A stretch of 64,000 bases of DNA from Erysipelothrix anatis (GTDB lineage Bacteria > Bacillota_I > Bacilli_A > Erysipelotrichales > Erysipelotrichaceae): positions 99,049 through 163,048 of the forward strand of contig NZ_WTSX01000005.1 of assembly GCF_009828745.1 (NCBI RefSeq). The letters are read 5' to 3'. Below, piece by piece: positions 29,612 to 38,342 of the stretch. Every line of letters starts with the position of its first letter. Position 1 is the first letter of the stretch. The notes under the pieces are model-generated. The model did no database searches, was not told the origin of the DNA, and saw only the letters and a list, made by a program, of their open reading frames with translations. Both the position numbers and the translations under genes were made by a program.

Positions 29612-30157
29612 ATGAATATCGGAGTTATTTTAGGAAGCGTTCGCGAAGGACGCAATGGCCAAGCCGTAGGAAAATGGGTAATGGATTATGCAGCGACTCG
29701 TTCTGACGAGAATGTTACATATGAACTCGTTGACCTTAAAGATTATGACCTACCACTTTTAGGAACACAACCCACAGAAGCTCAAGGACAAGCAATCCAA
29801 AATTGGTCATCAAAGATCGCTTCATTCGACGGATATGTTATTATTACTGCAGAATACAATCGTGCAGTTCCTGGAGCATTAAAAAATGCACTTGACTATT
29901 TACATCCAGAAGTACACAATAAACCAGTCGGATATGTTGCTTATGGCGGACTCGGCGGTTTATCTGCAATTCAAACAATACGCTTAGTCGCAGCTGAACA
30001 AGAAATGGCTTCAGTACGAACAATGGTAACATTCTCATTAATGGCAGATTTTGAAAACATGTCAGTGTTTAAACCACATGACTACCATACCGTTAATGCT
30101 GAGAAAATGTTCGATCAAGTCCTTCTTTGGGCTAAAGCATTTAAAACAATTCGTTAA
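29612..30157 (+). CDS. NADPH-dependent FMN reductase
   Basis: This 181-aa flavodoxin-fold protein has the phosphate-binding start GVILGSVREGRNG, a LPLLGTQ segment, and PEYNR-like motif TAEYNRAVPGALKNALDYL, which define the NADPH:FMN reductase/azoreductase-like family. It would reduce flavins, quinones or azo compounds. AGGAGG precedes the ATG. The MarR regulator gene starts 21 bp downstream, so the pair probably form an autoregulated stress operon. A candidate promoter is TTGAAA at about 29537 with TACACT 18 bp further on. Confidence 0.9.
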   Translation: MNIGVILGSVREGRNGQAVGKWVMDYAATRSDENVTYELVDLKDYDLPLLGTQPTEAQGQAIQNWSSKIASFDGYVIITAEYNRAVPGALKNALDYLHPEVHNKPVGYVAYGGLGGLSAIQTIRLVAAEQEMASVRTMVTFSLMADFENMSVFKPHDYHTVNAEKMFDQVLLWAKAFKTIR

Positions 30158-30178
30158 TTATAAAAAAAGGGGGTAATT

Positions 30179-30613
30179 ATGGACACCAACGATCTTTCTA
30201 TTATTTATGATAAATTACTAGTCATTCACCAAATGATGAATAACAACTTAAACGAACAAGCAAGATTATTGGGCTACAATACCTCAGAGTACCTTGTGCT
30301 GATGGATCTTGCAGTTCATCCTGATACAGATTTAACCAGTCTCTACAGTCGCTTAGGCATGAAGAAAAGTGCTGTTTCCAAAATTGTACAAAATCTTGTA
30401 GAACGGGATATAATCACACGCCAGGAAGATCTTGACGATAAACGCAAAGTTCATCTCGCATTATCTGAGAGTATCGCAAATACAATTTGCAAACACAGTG
30501 CGGTCAAACAAGCTTTTGCTGGAATTGAACAAAAACCATGTGACCTTGCAAATATTCAAAATGCACTGGATGATGTCATTGCGATGCTAGACTCGAAAAA
30601 TCAAACACTTTAA
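30179..30613 (+). CDS. MarR-family transcription regulator
   Basis: This 144-aa winged-helix protein has the MarR layout: an N-terminal dimer helix, then SEYLVLMDLAVHPDTDLTSLYSRLGMKKSAVSKIVQNLVERDIITRQEDLDDKRK as recognition helix and wing (residues about 40-95). The DxDDKRK wing is typical. MarR proteins usually repress their own operon and respond to phenolics or oxidants. The upstream FMN reductase is the natural target. No operator could be fixed with confidence. Confidence 0.88.
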   Translation: MDTNDLSIIYDKLLVIHQMMNNNLNEQARLLGYNTSEYLVLMDLAVHPDTDLTSLYSRLGMKKSAVSKIVQNLVERDIITRQEDLDDKRKVHLALSESIANTICKHSAVKQAFAGIEQKPCDLANIQNALDDVIAMLDSKNQTL

Positions 30614-30640
30614 ACCTCTTCTCACCAAGAGGTTTTTTTA
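30613..30640 (+). terminator. Terminator of the FMN reductase-MarR operon
   Basis: AACCTCTT and AAGAGGTT with a 6-nt loop, followed by T-run. Confidence 0.88.
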
Positions 30641-30645
30641 TATAC

Positions 30646-30680
30646 AAAAAAGCACTATGTTGGGGACACAGTGCTTTTTT
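30646..30680. terminator. Second, bidirectional hairpin after the MarR gene
   Basis: AAAAAGCACT and AGTGCTTTTT with an extended stem and T-runs on both strands. It could end transcription coming from xerC. Confidence 0.8.
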
Positions 30681-30700
30681 CATATTTTTGGGGAAAGAAT

Positions 30701-30786
30701 ATGTGTATGCTTGTTATTTCTGATAGGAGAAGAAATATTCATACTTAGTAAGATGTATTATCTCTTACACCTACGAGTATACACAT
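30701..30786. other. Unexplained nested inverted repeats downstream of xerC
   Basis: Outer arms ATGTGTAT (30701-30708) and ATACACAT (30779-30786) enclose inner arms GTAAGA (30748-30753) and TCTTAC (30763-30768). The sequence is AT-rich, has no convincing reading frame, and lies between the terminators and the xerC stop. Confidence 0.4.
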
Positions 30787-30821
30787 TTATTGTGTTAGTA
30801 AAACGATAGCACAATGTTAGA

Positions 30822-31706
30822 TTATGTGAGTGGCAATTGTTTCATTGCCGCATCATACGCTTCACGAATTTTTTGAATCGATACATGAGTATAAATCTGA
30901 GTTGTACTCAATGATTCATGTCCGAGTAGTTCTTGTACAACCCGCAGGCTTGCACCATTATCCAATAAGTGGGTCGCGAAACTATGTCTTAGCATATGGG
31001 GGTGGACTTTTTTCCGTAGGCCTGCTTTCTCCCCTTGTTTTTCGAGAATGTACTGTATACCCCGAGGTGTTAAAGGTTTCCCCGAATTATTTACAAAGAG
31101 TTGTTCAACATTCTCATGAACTAAAGACGATCTATAAAACTCGATATATCGTCTTAGCTTTGGCACAAGTTCTGGATAGATAAACAAGAGACGCTCTTTG
31201 TTACCTTTTCCGATAACACGAATTGTTCGTGCCCCTAAATCAAGATCTGAGATGCGAAGATCGACCGCTTCACTGACACGTAATCCAGCTGCATACATAA
31301 CTTCAATAATCATTTGATTTCGGACACCCAAACTATTGTTCTCGCAACTCAAAAGTAATTTTTCAATTTCATCATACATCAGAAAGTCTGGTAACTTACG
31401 ACTTCTTGATTTAACTTTAATAAGTGTAAACGGATTGTTTAAAGCACCATAGTTAAGTTGTAAGAATTTTAAAAATGAACGTAGGCTTGAAACCTTTCGC
31501 GCAACACTTGCTGATGAAAGTCTGCCTTCGTACAATTCACTCAGAAATCCATACGCTACTTCTTGGGGTAAATTTAGAACATCGTAATCTGAACCGATAA
31601 ACTCTAAAAATTGAGACACATCACGGTGATAGGCATCCGTCGTATGATCCGAAGATGTGTTTGTCAGCGCAATGTGTCTCAAGAATTCATCAAGATAATT
31701 GTTCAA
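30822..31706 (-). CDS. xerC: Tyrosine recombinase XerC
   Basis: This is an about 294-aa site-specific recombinase that resolves chromosome dimers. A SAM-like core-binding domain (about 1-95) precedes the catalytic domain with all six residues: Arg in AAGLRVSEAVDL, Lys in GKGNKERLL, HPHMLRHSFATHLL, the GHESLSTTQ histidine and the Tyr nucleophile in QIYTHV. The start is uncertain: no ATG fits. TTG 31706 gives normal length and a 17-bp overlap with trmFO; a GTG at 31751 would add 15 residues. Order topA-trmFO-xerC matches Bacillus codV, but clpQ, clpY and codY do not follow. Confidence 0.88.
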   Translation of the reverse strand: MNNYLDEFLRHIALTNTSSDHTTDAYHRDVSQFLEFIGSDYDVLNLPQEVAYGFLSELYEGRLSSASVARKVSSLRSFLKFLQLNYGALNNPFTLIKVKSRSRKLPDFLMYDEIEKLLLSCENNSLGVRNQMIIEVMYAAGLRVSEAVDLRISDLDLGARTIRVIGKGNKERLLFIYPELVPKLRRYIEFYRSSLVHENVEQLFVNNSGKPLTPRGIQYILEKQGEKAGLRKKVHPHMLRHSFATHLLDNGASLRVVQELLGHESLSTTQIYTHVSIQKIREAYDAAMKQLPLT

Positions 31707-32979
31707 GTAAATGATTAATATGTTCCTGACTACGAATTGCCATCGCTTCACGATCTTTAAGTCGGTTCCCTAAAAGACCAAAGTTAGCATTCATAGGTTG
31801 GAAATGATTGGGATTCGCATTCGCAATATACTGTGCCATCGAACCCATAACAGTTTCAGTAGATAAATCAATAAGCTCTTTTCCTTCAAGATAGTGAATC
31901 ATATTCAAAGCAGCAAACAATCCGCTTGCGGCCGATTCTACATACCCTTCGACACCACTAATTTGTCCTGCGAAGAACAAGGAGTCACGCTTCAGCGTTT
32001 GAAAGTGCTTATTAAGAATTAGTGGTGATTTAATGAATGTATTTCGGTGCATTACACCATAACGTACAATCTCAGCATTTTCAAGCCCGGGAATCATTTG
32101 GATGATTCTTTTTTGATCACTCCACTTAAGGCGTGTTTGGAATCCTACTAAGTTGTAAAGAGAACCCGCAGCATTATCCTGACGCAATTGAACCACGGCA
32201 TAAGGACGTGTCCCATCAGGTTTCTCAAGACCAACTGGTTTAAGTGGACCAAATAGCATCGTTTTGATGCCACGACGAGCCATAACTTCAACTGGCATAC
32301 ACCCTTCAAATACTTTAATGTCTTCAAAATCACGGGCTGCTGCTTCTTCTGACTCAAGAATTGCACGATAAAATGCATCAAACTCATCACGCGTCATCGG
32401 ACAGTTAATATAATCTTGCCCATCACCTTTGTCATATCGTGATTTCCGATATGCAATATCAAAGTTAATGCCTTCTACCGATACAATAGGTGCTATTGCA
32501 TCATAAAAGTGCAATTCACTTTGTCCCAAATAGTTCATTAAGTATTCCGAAAATGAATCAGAGGTTAGAGGACCAGTAGCTACAATTGTTGGAATATCAT
32601 CGAGTTCTACAACTTCTTGATTTATGATTTGGATATTTTCCATTGCTCGAATTGCCTCAGATACTGCTTCACTGAATCCAACACGGTCAACGGCGAGGGC
32701 ACTTCCCGCAGGAAGTTTATGCTGTTCACCCATGCGCATAATCAAGCTATCAAGCATTCTCATTTCTTGTTTTAATAATCCCACCGCATTCGTAATGTCG
32801 TCGGAGCGAAATGAGTTTGAGCATACAAGCTCCGCAAAGTTTTGAGTAACGTGCGCAGGTGTCATTTTAACAGGTCGCATTTCAACGAGTTCAACATGAT
32901 ATCCACGCTTAGCTAATTGATATGCTGCTTCACTACCCGCTAACCCTGCTCCAATAACTCTAACTTGCGTTTGTTTCAT
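31690..32979 (-). CDS. trmFO: tRNA (uracil-54-C5)-methyltransferase TrmFO
   Basis: This 429-aa folate- and FAD-dependent enzyme makes ribothymidine at position 54 of tRNA. The N-terminal dinucleotide motif GAGLAGSEAAYQLAKRG is followed by the family signature ELVEMRP and AELVCSNSFRSD with the catalytic cysteine. Near the C-terminus are FAGQISGVEGYVESAASG and NANFGLL. ATG 32979 is preceded by AGAGG; the longer frame has no site. It overlaps the topA end by 20 bp. Confidence 0.96.
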   Translation of the reverse strand: MKQTQVRVIGAGLAGSEAAYQLAKRGYHVELVEMRPVKMTPAHVTQNFAELVCSNSFRSDDITNAVGLLKQEMRMLDSLIMRMGEQHKLPAGSALAVDRVGFSEAVSEAIRAMENIQIINQEVVELDDIPTIVATGPLTSDSFSEYLMNYLGQSELHFYDAIAPIVSVEGINFDIAYRKSRYDKGDGQDYINCPMTRDEFDAFYRAILESEEAAARDFEDIKVFEGCMPVEVMARRGIKTMLFGPLKPVGLEKPDGTRPYAVVQLRQDNAAGSLYNLVGFQTRLKWSDQKRIIQMIPGLENAEIVRYGVMHRNTFIKSPLILNKHFQTLKRDSLFFAGQISGVEGYVESAASGLFAALNMIHYLEGKELIDLSTETVMGSMAQYIANANPNHFQPMNANFGLLGNRLKDREAMAIRSQEHINHLLEQLS

Positions 32980-34990
32980 CTTCTGCCTCTTTTTTCTTTG
33001 CTTTTTTCTTACTGTTTTCATTGGGTTGAATGTAACGACATTTAGGGAATGATGAACATCCTACAAACCAAGTTCCATAACGACTCTTACGTTTCACTAA
33101 ATCACTACCACATTCTGGACATTGTTCACCCGTTTTTTCTGGTTCCGGACGACTTTCTTGCTCTAAAGCACGATTATAGCGACATTCTGGGAAATTCGCA
33201 CAAGCAATAAACTTGCCATAACGTCCGAAACGGTAGACAAGCTCTCCACCATCTAGAGGACATACTTCGCCAACTTTTTCGACTTCAACTTTTTCCATTT
33301 TTTCATCAGCTTCAGCAAGCAATGGATAGAATTTATCAACAAATCGTTGAAGTGCTTCGATATTATTCATATCTCCATCTGCGATTTGATCTAACTCACT
33401 TTCCATTTCCGCTGTATAGTGAACATTAATCACTTCAGAGAAATGTGACTGAAGGCTATCATTAGTTAAAACACCCTGTTCTGTAGGTTTGAATACTTTC
33501 GTACGCGATGTATCAGAAACCGCACCAAATGTCGCATAAGCTCGATAAACGATAGTATCAAGAATCATTGAGTAAGTACTTGGACGGCCAATGCCTAATT
33601 CCTCAAGTTCTTTAATGAGACGGGCTTCAGTGTAACGAGATGGTGGCTGTGTAAAGTGTTGGTTTTGTTCGATATTACGAGCTTTATAGGCTTTCGCTTC
33701 ATCAAGTTCACCGAGCATTTTATCGGTACTCTTCTCGTAATCATAAACTTTGAGGTAACCGTCAAATTTCAACGTGGATCCACTACCATTAAAGTCGTAA
33801 TCATTTTGACTGAAAACAACACTTACCGCATCATATTTCGCAGCCGACATGAGTGATGCAACAGCACGATAATAGATAAAGCGATATAATTTATACTCGT
33901 CAGGTGTTAGATATTGTTTTACGGATTCTGGTGTACGATCAATGCTTGTTGGGCGGATTGCCTCATGGGCATCTTGTGCATTATCATTCTTTTTACCTTC
34001 ACGGTATTTACCAACGTATTCTTTGCCATGTGTTTTTAAGATATATGCTTTCGCATCCGAAACAAATGAGTCACTAAGACGGGTTGAGTCGGTACGCATA
34101 TAAGTAATCAAACCTTCTGCTTCTGACCCCATTTGAATACCCTCATAGAGTTTTTGTGCAACACGCATCGTTTTCTTCGCTGCAAAACCAAGTCGCGTTG
34201 AAGCTTCTTGTTGTAGCGTTGATGTAATAAATGGTAATTTCGAATCTTTCTTACGTTCTTTTTTCTCAAGTTTTGTAATCGTAAATTCGCCTTGAACCGC
34301 ATCATATACGACTTGAGCCGCTTCAGCATTTTTTATTTCGAGTTTTTTTCCTTTATAACGTTCAGCACTTGTTTCAATAAGGTATTCTTGATTCTCAAAG
34401 AACGCCAAGACTGACCAGTACTCTTCAGGAATAAATGCATCGATTTCTTTTTCACGATCGACAATCAGTTTTAAAGCAACGGACTGAACACGACCAGCAC
34501 TTTTACTCTTAATTTTTGATTGAAGTAATTTCGAAAGTTTAAAACCGATAATTCGGTCAAGAATACGACGTGTTTCCTGTGATTTGACTAAGTCCATATC
34601 GATTTTACGTGGCTTTTCAAAAGCACTTAGAACTGCATCTTTTGTAATTTCATTAAAAACAACACGATTGGTTAAATCCGTGTCAATTCCCAATTCATCT
34701 GCCAAATGCCATGAAATGGCTTCCCCTTCACGATCGGGGTCAGTTGCAAGATAAACATTATCTACTTTTTTAACTTTCGCTTTTAATTCTTTTACGACAT
34801 CTTTTTTGTCTTTACTAATTTTGTATGTTGGTTCAAACTCATTTTCAAAATCGACACCTAAACCATCTTTACCACGTGTGGCAAGATCACGAATATGGCC
34901 TTTGGATGAAACGACTTCAAAGTCACTTCCCAAATATTTTTCTATCGTTTTTGATTTTGATGGTGACTCAACAATTACCAGATTTTTCAT
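32960..34990 (-). CDS. topA: DNA topoisomerase I
   Basis: This 676-aa type IA enzyme relaxes negative supercoils. The Toprim domain begins VESPSKSKTIEKYLG and contains the DPDREGE metal motif; the active-site Tyr lies in LITYMRTDSTRLS. Two zinc ribbons end the protein: in the first the second cysteine is replaced by Asp (CPLD...CANFPEC), and the second is intact (CPEC...CSSFPKC). A Lys-rich tail follows. ATG 34990 has AAGGAG 8 nt upstream; the GTG at 34999 abuts that site. It follows dprA by 16 bp. Confidence 0.97.
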   Translation of the reverse strand: MKNLVIVESPSKSKTIEKYLGSDFEVVSSKGHIRDLATRGKDGLGVDFENEFEPTYKISKDKKDVVKELKAKVKKVDNVYLATDPDREGEAISWHLADELGIDTDLTNRVVFNEITKDAVLSAFEKPRKIDMDLVKSQETRRILDRIIGFKLSKLLQSKIKSKSAGRVQSVALKLIVDREKEIDAFIPEEYWSVLAFFENQEYLIETSAERYKGKKLEIKNAEAAQVVYDAVQGEFTITKLEKKERKKDSKLPFITSTLQQEASTRLGFAAKKTMRVAQKLYEGIQMGSEAEGLITYMRTDSTRLSDSFVSDAKAYILKTHGKEYVGKYREGKKNDNAQDAHEAIRPTSIDRTPESVKQYLTPDEYKLYRFIYYRAVASLMSAAKYDAVSVVFSQNDYDFNGSGSTLKFDGYLKVYDYEKSTDKMLGELDEAKAYKARNIEQNQHFTQPPSRYTEARLIKELEELGIGRPSTYSMILDTIVYRAYATFGAVSDTSRTKVFKPTEQGVLTNDSLQSHFSEVINVHYTAEMESELDQIADGDMNNIEALQRFVDKFYPLLAEADEKMEKVEVEKVGEVCPLDGGELVYRFGRYGKFIACANFPECRYNRALEQESRPEPEKTGEQCPECGSDLVKRKSRYGTWFVGCSSFPKCRYIQPNENSKKKAKKKEAEDETNAS

Positions 34991-35006
34991 AGTTGTCACT
35001 CCTTAT

Positions 35007-35735
35007 TTATATATTGGATAATTCTTTAATATTTGTCAATACCGTCGCACCTTCTTGAATGAGTTGGTTACAACCGCATCCAGATTCATCATGAATTGGA
35101 TGTGGAAGGACGACAATTTCGCGATTTAATGATAACGCAATGTCAACAGTACCCATTGTACCACTTTTTTGACGCGCACTCATAATGTATATACATTTAC
35201 TTAAACTTGCGATGATACGATTCCGAAACGGAAAATGATACCGCTCAGGATTCACACCTCTAGGATATTCCGAAATAATGAGATGATCCTTCCCTAGTTG
35301 ATTGAAGATATCACGGTGAGCAACTGGATAACATATATCCAAACCACATGCTACTACCGCAATTGTATGATGATGTATTGCACTCAGATGGGCACATACA
35401 TCAATGCCATACGCTAAACCCGAAACTATTGTGTAGCGTTCTCGTAGTACCGCAACCGCTTCATACGTTGCTTGAACGGCATATGAAGAGGGCTTACGGC
35501 TACCAACAACACCAACACACGAACTGTTCAGTAAACTCACATCACCTTGATAAAACAAAATGAATGGTGGTTGGTCTAACTCCAACAGACGTTTTGGATA
35601 GGATGGATCCACAATTGTCACAAACGTGTCTACACACGAATAATTGGCTACAGACTTCTTTTCAAGGAGATGCCGGTGCATTTTAGCATAATCACCTTTG
35701 TACAAAATTGCAACATTTTTTATATAATTTCTCAT
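35007..35735 (-). CDS. dprA: DNA processing protein DprA/Smf (minimal Rossmann form)
   Basis: This 242-aa protein contains the DprA Rossmann-like domain with GVVGSRKPSSYA near residue 80, SGLAYGIDVCAH near 110 and SEYPRGVNPERYHFPFRNRIIASLS. DprA loads RecA on incoming single-stranded DNA during transformation. It lacks a clear C-terminal winged helix, and the N-terminal SAM region is short. ATG 35735 has a GGTGAT-type site; the longer frame starts at TTG. It lies between rnhB and topA as in Bacillus. Confidence 0.9.
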   Translation of the reverse strand: MRNYIKNVAILYKGDYAKMHRHLLEKKSVANYSCVDTFVTIVDPSYPKRLLELDQPPFILFYQGDVSLLNSSCVGVVGSRKPSSYAVQATYEAVAVLRERYTIVSGLAYGIDVCAHLSAIHHHTIAVVACGLDICYPVAHRDIFNQLGKDHLIISEYPRGVNPERYHFPFRNRIIASLSKCIYIMSARQKSGTMGTVDIALSLNREIVVLPHPIHDESGCGCNQLIQEGATVLTNIKELSNI

Positions 35736-35776
35736 AACTATCACCCATAACAAATAGTTATAAAAAAAGATAAGTC

Positions 35777-36391
35777 CTAAATATCTAGTGATATTTGTTC
35801 CTCATCTTTAAATTTAAATGTTTTACGATGGTGTTTCGTACGACCATATTTTAAGATGGCTTCACGATGTGCCTTCGTACCATAGCCCTTGTGCTTAGCA
35901 AAGCCATATTCTGGATACATCCGGTCAAGTTCAACCATTAATGCATCTCGATACGTTTTAGCAAGGACACTAGCGGCAGCAATTGACATAGAACGCGCGT
36001 CTCCTTTGACAATAGACTCGAATGGTTGTCGAGAATCCAAAAGGGGCATTGCATCAGTCAAGATATAGCTTGCCGGTGCAAAGTTCGCAATTTCTTCCAT
36101 TGCCATTTGTGTTGCTCGATAAATATTGTGCAAATCAATCTGATCAACATCAACCACTACAACTTTGTACCACAAAGCATGTTCTTTAATTAATGAGACG
36201 AGTTCATCACGCTTCTTAGGCGATAATTTTTTTGAATCATTAATGTCTGCATGATAATAGTTCTTTGGAAATATGACTCCAGCAACTACGCAAGGACCCG
36301 CCATCGGACCACGTCCAGCTTCATCAATTCCACACACACTATGATTTTCTTGCCACAGTATGTTTTCAAACTCGTCTATAAGCGATCCCAT
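35777..36391 (-). CDS. rnhB: Ribonuclease HII
   Basis: This 204-aa enzyme cuts RNA in RNA-DNA hybrids, including single ribonucleotides. It has the catalytic GIDEAGRGPMAGP (Asp and Glu) near residue 21, NDSKKLS, LTDAMPL and KGDARSMSIAAASVLAKTYRD with the further acidic residues. The C-terminal GYGTKAHREAI matches the family. It overlaps the rbgA end by 16 bp. Confidence 0.97.
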   Translation of the reverse strand: MGSLIDEFENILWQENHSVCGIDEAGRGPMAGPCVVAGVIFPKNYYHADINDSKKLSPKKRDELVSLIKEHALWYKVVVVDVDQIDLHNIYRATQMAMEEIANFAPASYILTDAMPLLDSRQPFESIVKGDARSMSIAAASVLAKTYRDALMVELDRMYPEYGFAKHKGYGTKAHREAILKYGRTKHHRKTFKFKDEEQISLDI

Positions 36392-37215
36392 GTTATCCGT
36401 CCCAGTTTTCCATTTTGAATATCACTCAAGAACGTGCTACGAGTTCGATCTAATTCTACATCGCCACCTTCTTTGATATATCCACGATGAATTCCAATTT
36501 GAGGATAGAATGTCATAATATCAAAATCTTTCATATTGTATCGCTCAATTAATACCTCACGATTTTCTTGCAAGAAGTAATCGCGCGCATAATTTGTAAC
36601 GAGTTCAATTGGATATCCTGTTTCTTTAATTGATCCAATGAGTGCACAATGAATACCCATTGTCTCAGACTCAAATTTCGGCCATAAAACACCTGGAGTA
36701 TCGACCAACTCGAGTTGTTCGGTTACTTTAATGAGTTTTAGTGCTTGAGTCACACCCGGACGATTTTCAACACCCGCGGCTTTTCGTGACGCAATTTTAT
36801 TAATGATACTGGATTTTCCAACATTTGGGACACCTACGATTAATGCTCGTGCTGGGCGAGGACGAATGCCACGACGCTCATCTCGTTGACGTTTTTCTGC
36901 CATCACGATATCTGTTTTTTCAACCATGAGTTTTTTTACGTCATCTTGAAGCACATTGACCACCAATACCTCATGGCCTTCATCTTCAAGATGCTTTACC
37001 CATTTTTCAGTTTCTCGGGGCTCAGCTAAATCTTTCTTAGTTAAAACAATGAGACGTTTCTTTTGTCCAATTGAGTATGATAGAGCTGGATTTCGGGTTG
37101 ACATAGGCGCTCGTGCATCACGACACTCAATGACAAAATCAACCACTTTTAATTGTTCTTCGATAAGACGCATGGCTTTTGCCATATGTCCTGGATACCA
37201 ATGAACTTGTGACAT
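36376..37215 (-). CDS. rbgA: Ribosome biogenesis GTPase RbgA (YlqF)
   Basis: This 279-aa circularly permuted GTPase is needed for late 50S assembly. It opens with WYPGHMAKA, the YlqF signature, then LTKKDLA (G4), GVPNVGKSSIINK (G1) near residue 127 and DTPGVLWPK (G3). A C-terminal helical domain that contacts 23S rRNA ends the protein. It lies 5 bp after lepB; order lepB-rbgA-rnhB follows Bacillus. Confidence 0.96.
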   Translation of the reverse strand: MSQVHWYPGHMAKAMRLIEEQLKVVDFVIECRDARAPMSTRNPALSYSIGQKKRLIVLTKKDLAEPRETEKWVKHLEDEGHEVLVVNVLQDDVKKLMVEKTDIVMAEKRQRDERRGIRPRPARALIVGVPNVGKSSIINKIASRKAAGVENRPGVTQALKLIKVTEQLELVDTPGVLWPKFESETMGIHCALIGSIKETGYPIELVTNYARDYFLQENREVLIERYNMKDFDIMTFYPQIGIHRGYIKEGGDVELDRTRSTFLSDIQNGKLGRITWDRL

Positions 37216-37220
37216 ATTAT

Positions 37221-37787
37221 CTACCTTCCTACTGGGCGTAGTTTATTTAAGGGCAAGAATACAAACACACCCTTACTAATGATTTCTTCATACGCAAACG
37301 CACCATACTGACGTGAATCAGACGAGTTACGGCGGTTATCTCCGAGCACAAAGTAATGCCCTTCTGGAACAATAAATTCCGGTTCGTCCGCAGTAAACAC
37401 AAGATCGTTATCTTCGACCCATTTTTGTTTAAACGGGTTATCTAAAAACGGTTCTTCAACTGCAACGTCATTGACATACAATACATCTTTTTCATAACGA
37501 ATTTTCTCGCCTGGAAGTCCAATAACGCGCTTTACGATGTTTCTATTTTTTTCTTCCATGTGAACGACAACTACATCAAATCGTTCAATATCAGAAACTT
37601 TCAATCCAATCACATTAGAAAATCCAAATTCGTTATCGTTAAGGGTTGGATACATAGATAATCCCTCAACACGAACTGGTCTCGCAATAAACTGTGTAAT
37701 GATAAAGACAGCAATTAAACTAATTATTAAACTCTTAATAAAATCTTTGATTAAGAGTAAAAATTTATCATCTTGTTTTTCTCGCAT
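37221..37787 (-). CDS. lepB: Type I signal peptidase
   Basis: This 188-aa membrane protease removes signal peptides from secreted proteins. One N-terminal membrane anchor (about 14-34) is followed by GLSMYPTL with the Ser nucleophile, NIVKRVIGLPGE with the Lys general base, and GHYFVLGDNRRNSSDSR, the box E region. The single anchor and length match Gram-positive SipS-type enzymes. AAAGGAG precedes ATG 37787. A terminator separates it from rplS, so some readthrough or a weak promoter is needed. Confidence 0.96.
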   Translation of the reverse strand: MREKQDDKFLLLIKDFIKSLIISLIAVFIITQFIARPVRVEGLSMYPTLNDNEFGFSNVIGLKVSDIERFDVVVVHMEEKNRNIVKRVIGLPGEKIRYEKDVLYVNDVAVEEPFLDNPFKQKWVEDNDLVFTADEPEFIVPEGHYFVLGDNRRNSSDSRQYGAFAYEEIISKGVFVFLPLNKLRPVGR

Positions 37788-37819
37788 AGTTGTGACTCCT
37801 TTGGAAACAATAAAGAAAA

Positions 37820-37837
37820 AGCCGTATAAATACGGCT
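37820..37837 (-). terminator. Terminator between rplS and lepB
   Basis: AGCCGTAT and ATACGGCT with a 2-nt gap, followed by T-rich sequence on the minus strand (reading toward 37811). Confidence 0.75.
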
Positions 37838-37850
37838 ATTAGCGAACTTC

Positions 37851-38198
37851 TTAACGAATTTCTTTAAGACGTGCTGATTTACCTGAACGCTCACGTAGGT
37901 AGTATAGTTTACTACGACGAACTTTACCACGACGCAATACTGTTACGCTGTCGATAATTGGTGAGTGTACTGGGAAAGTACGTTCAACTCCAACACCTGA
38001 AGACATTTTACGAACTGTGAACATTTCAGCGATTCCGCTTCCTGTACGTTTGATAACAAGCCCTTCAAAAGCTTGGATACGTGTTTTTCCACCTTCTTGG
38101 ATACGCACGTCAACGCGAACTGTTACACCTGAACGGAATTCAGGGATATCTGTACGCATTTGAGATTTTGTAATTTCATTTACTAAATTTAATCCCAT
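37851..38198 (-). CDS. rplS: 50S ribosomal protein L19
   Basis: This 115-aa basic protein sits at the 30S-50S interface. It shows the L19 segments [27 protein letters not shown], the [15 protein letters not shown] motif and the C-terminal [27 protein letters not shown] precedes ATG 38198. A structured leader and promoter stand upstream. In Bacillus it follows trmD, which is not in this window. Confidence 0.98.
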   Translation of the reverse strand: MGLNLVNEITKSQMRTDIPEFRSGVTVRVDVRIQEGGKTRIQAFEGLVIKRTGSGIAEMFTVRKMSSGVGVERTFPVHSPIIDSVTVLRRGKVRRSKLYYLRERSGKSARLKEIR

Positions 38199-38214
38199 TT
38201 CGATTCTCCTTTTT

Positions 38215-38272
38215 CTGTATCTTAAACTGGCTCATAAATCCGAGATCAGCGGAACCAGAGTGCATGAATGCT
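38215..38272 (-). ncRNA. Candidate L19 (rplS) autoregulatory leader
   Basis: The minus-strand leader between the promoter and the rplS ribosome site can fold with CTGG/CCAG arms around TTCCGCTGATCTCGG. Position and look fit the L19 leader family known in low-GC Gram-positives, but no covariance model could be run. Confidence 0.5.
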
Positions 38273-38277
38273 TTAAT

Positions 38278-38306
38278 AATTTAACACATCTACTGTAATA
38301 ATGCAA
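38278..38306 (-). promoter_or_regulatory. Promoter of rplS
   Basis: On the minus strand, TTGCAT, a 17-bp spacer and TAAATT, about 80 bp upstream of ATG 38198. Positions are good to a base or two. Confidence 0.55.
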
Positions 38307-38342
38307 GATAATCCGCATTTTTATTGCATTATAGGTAGTTTA

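Noticed and set aside
30741..30775. dif recombination site next to xerC
   Set aside because: The arms do not match the Firmicutes dif consensus well enough; kept only as an unexplained structure.
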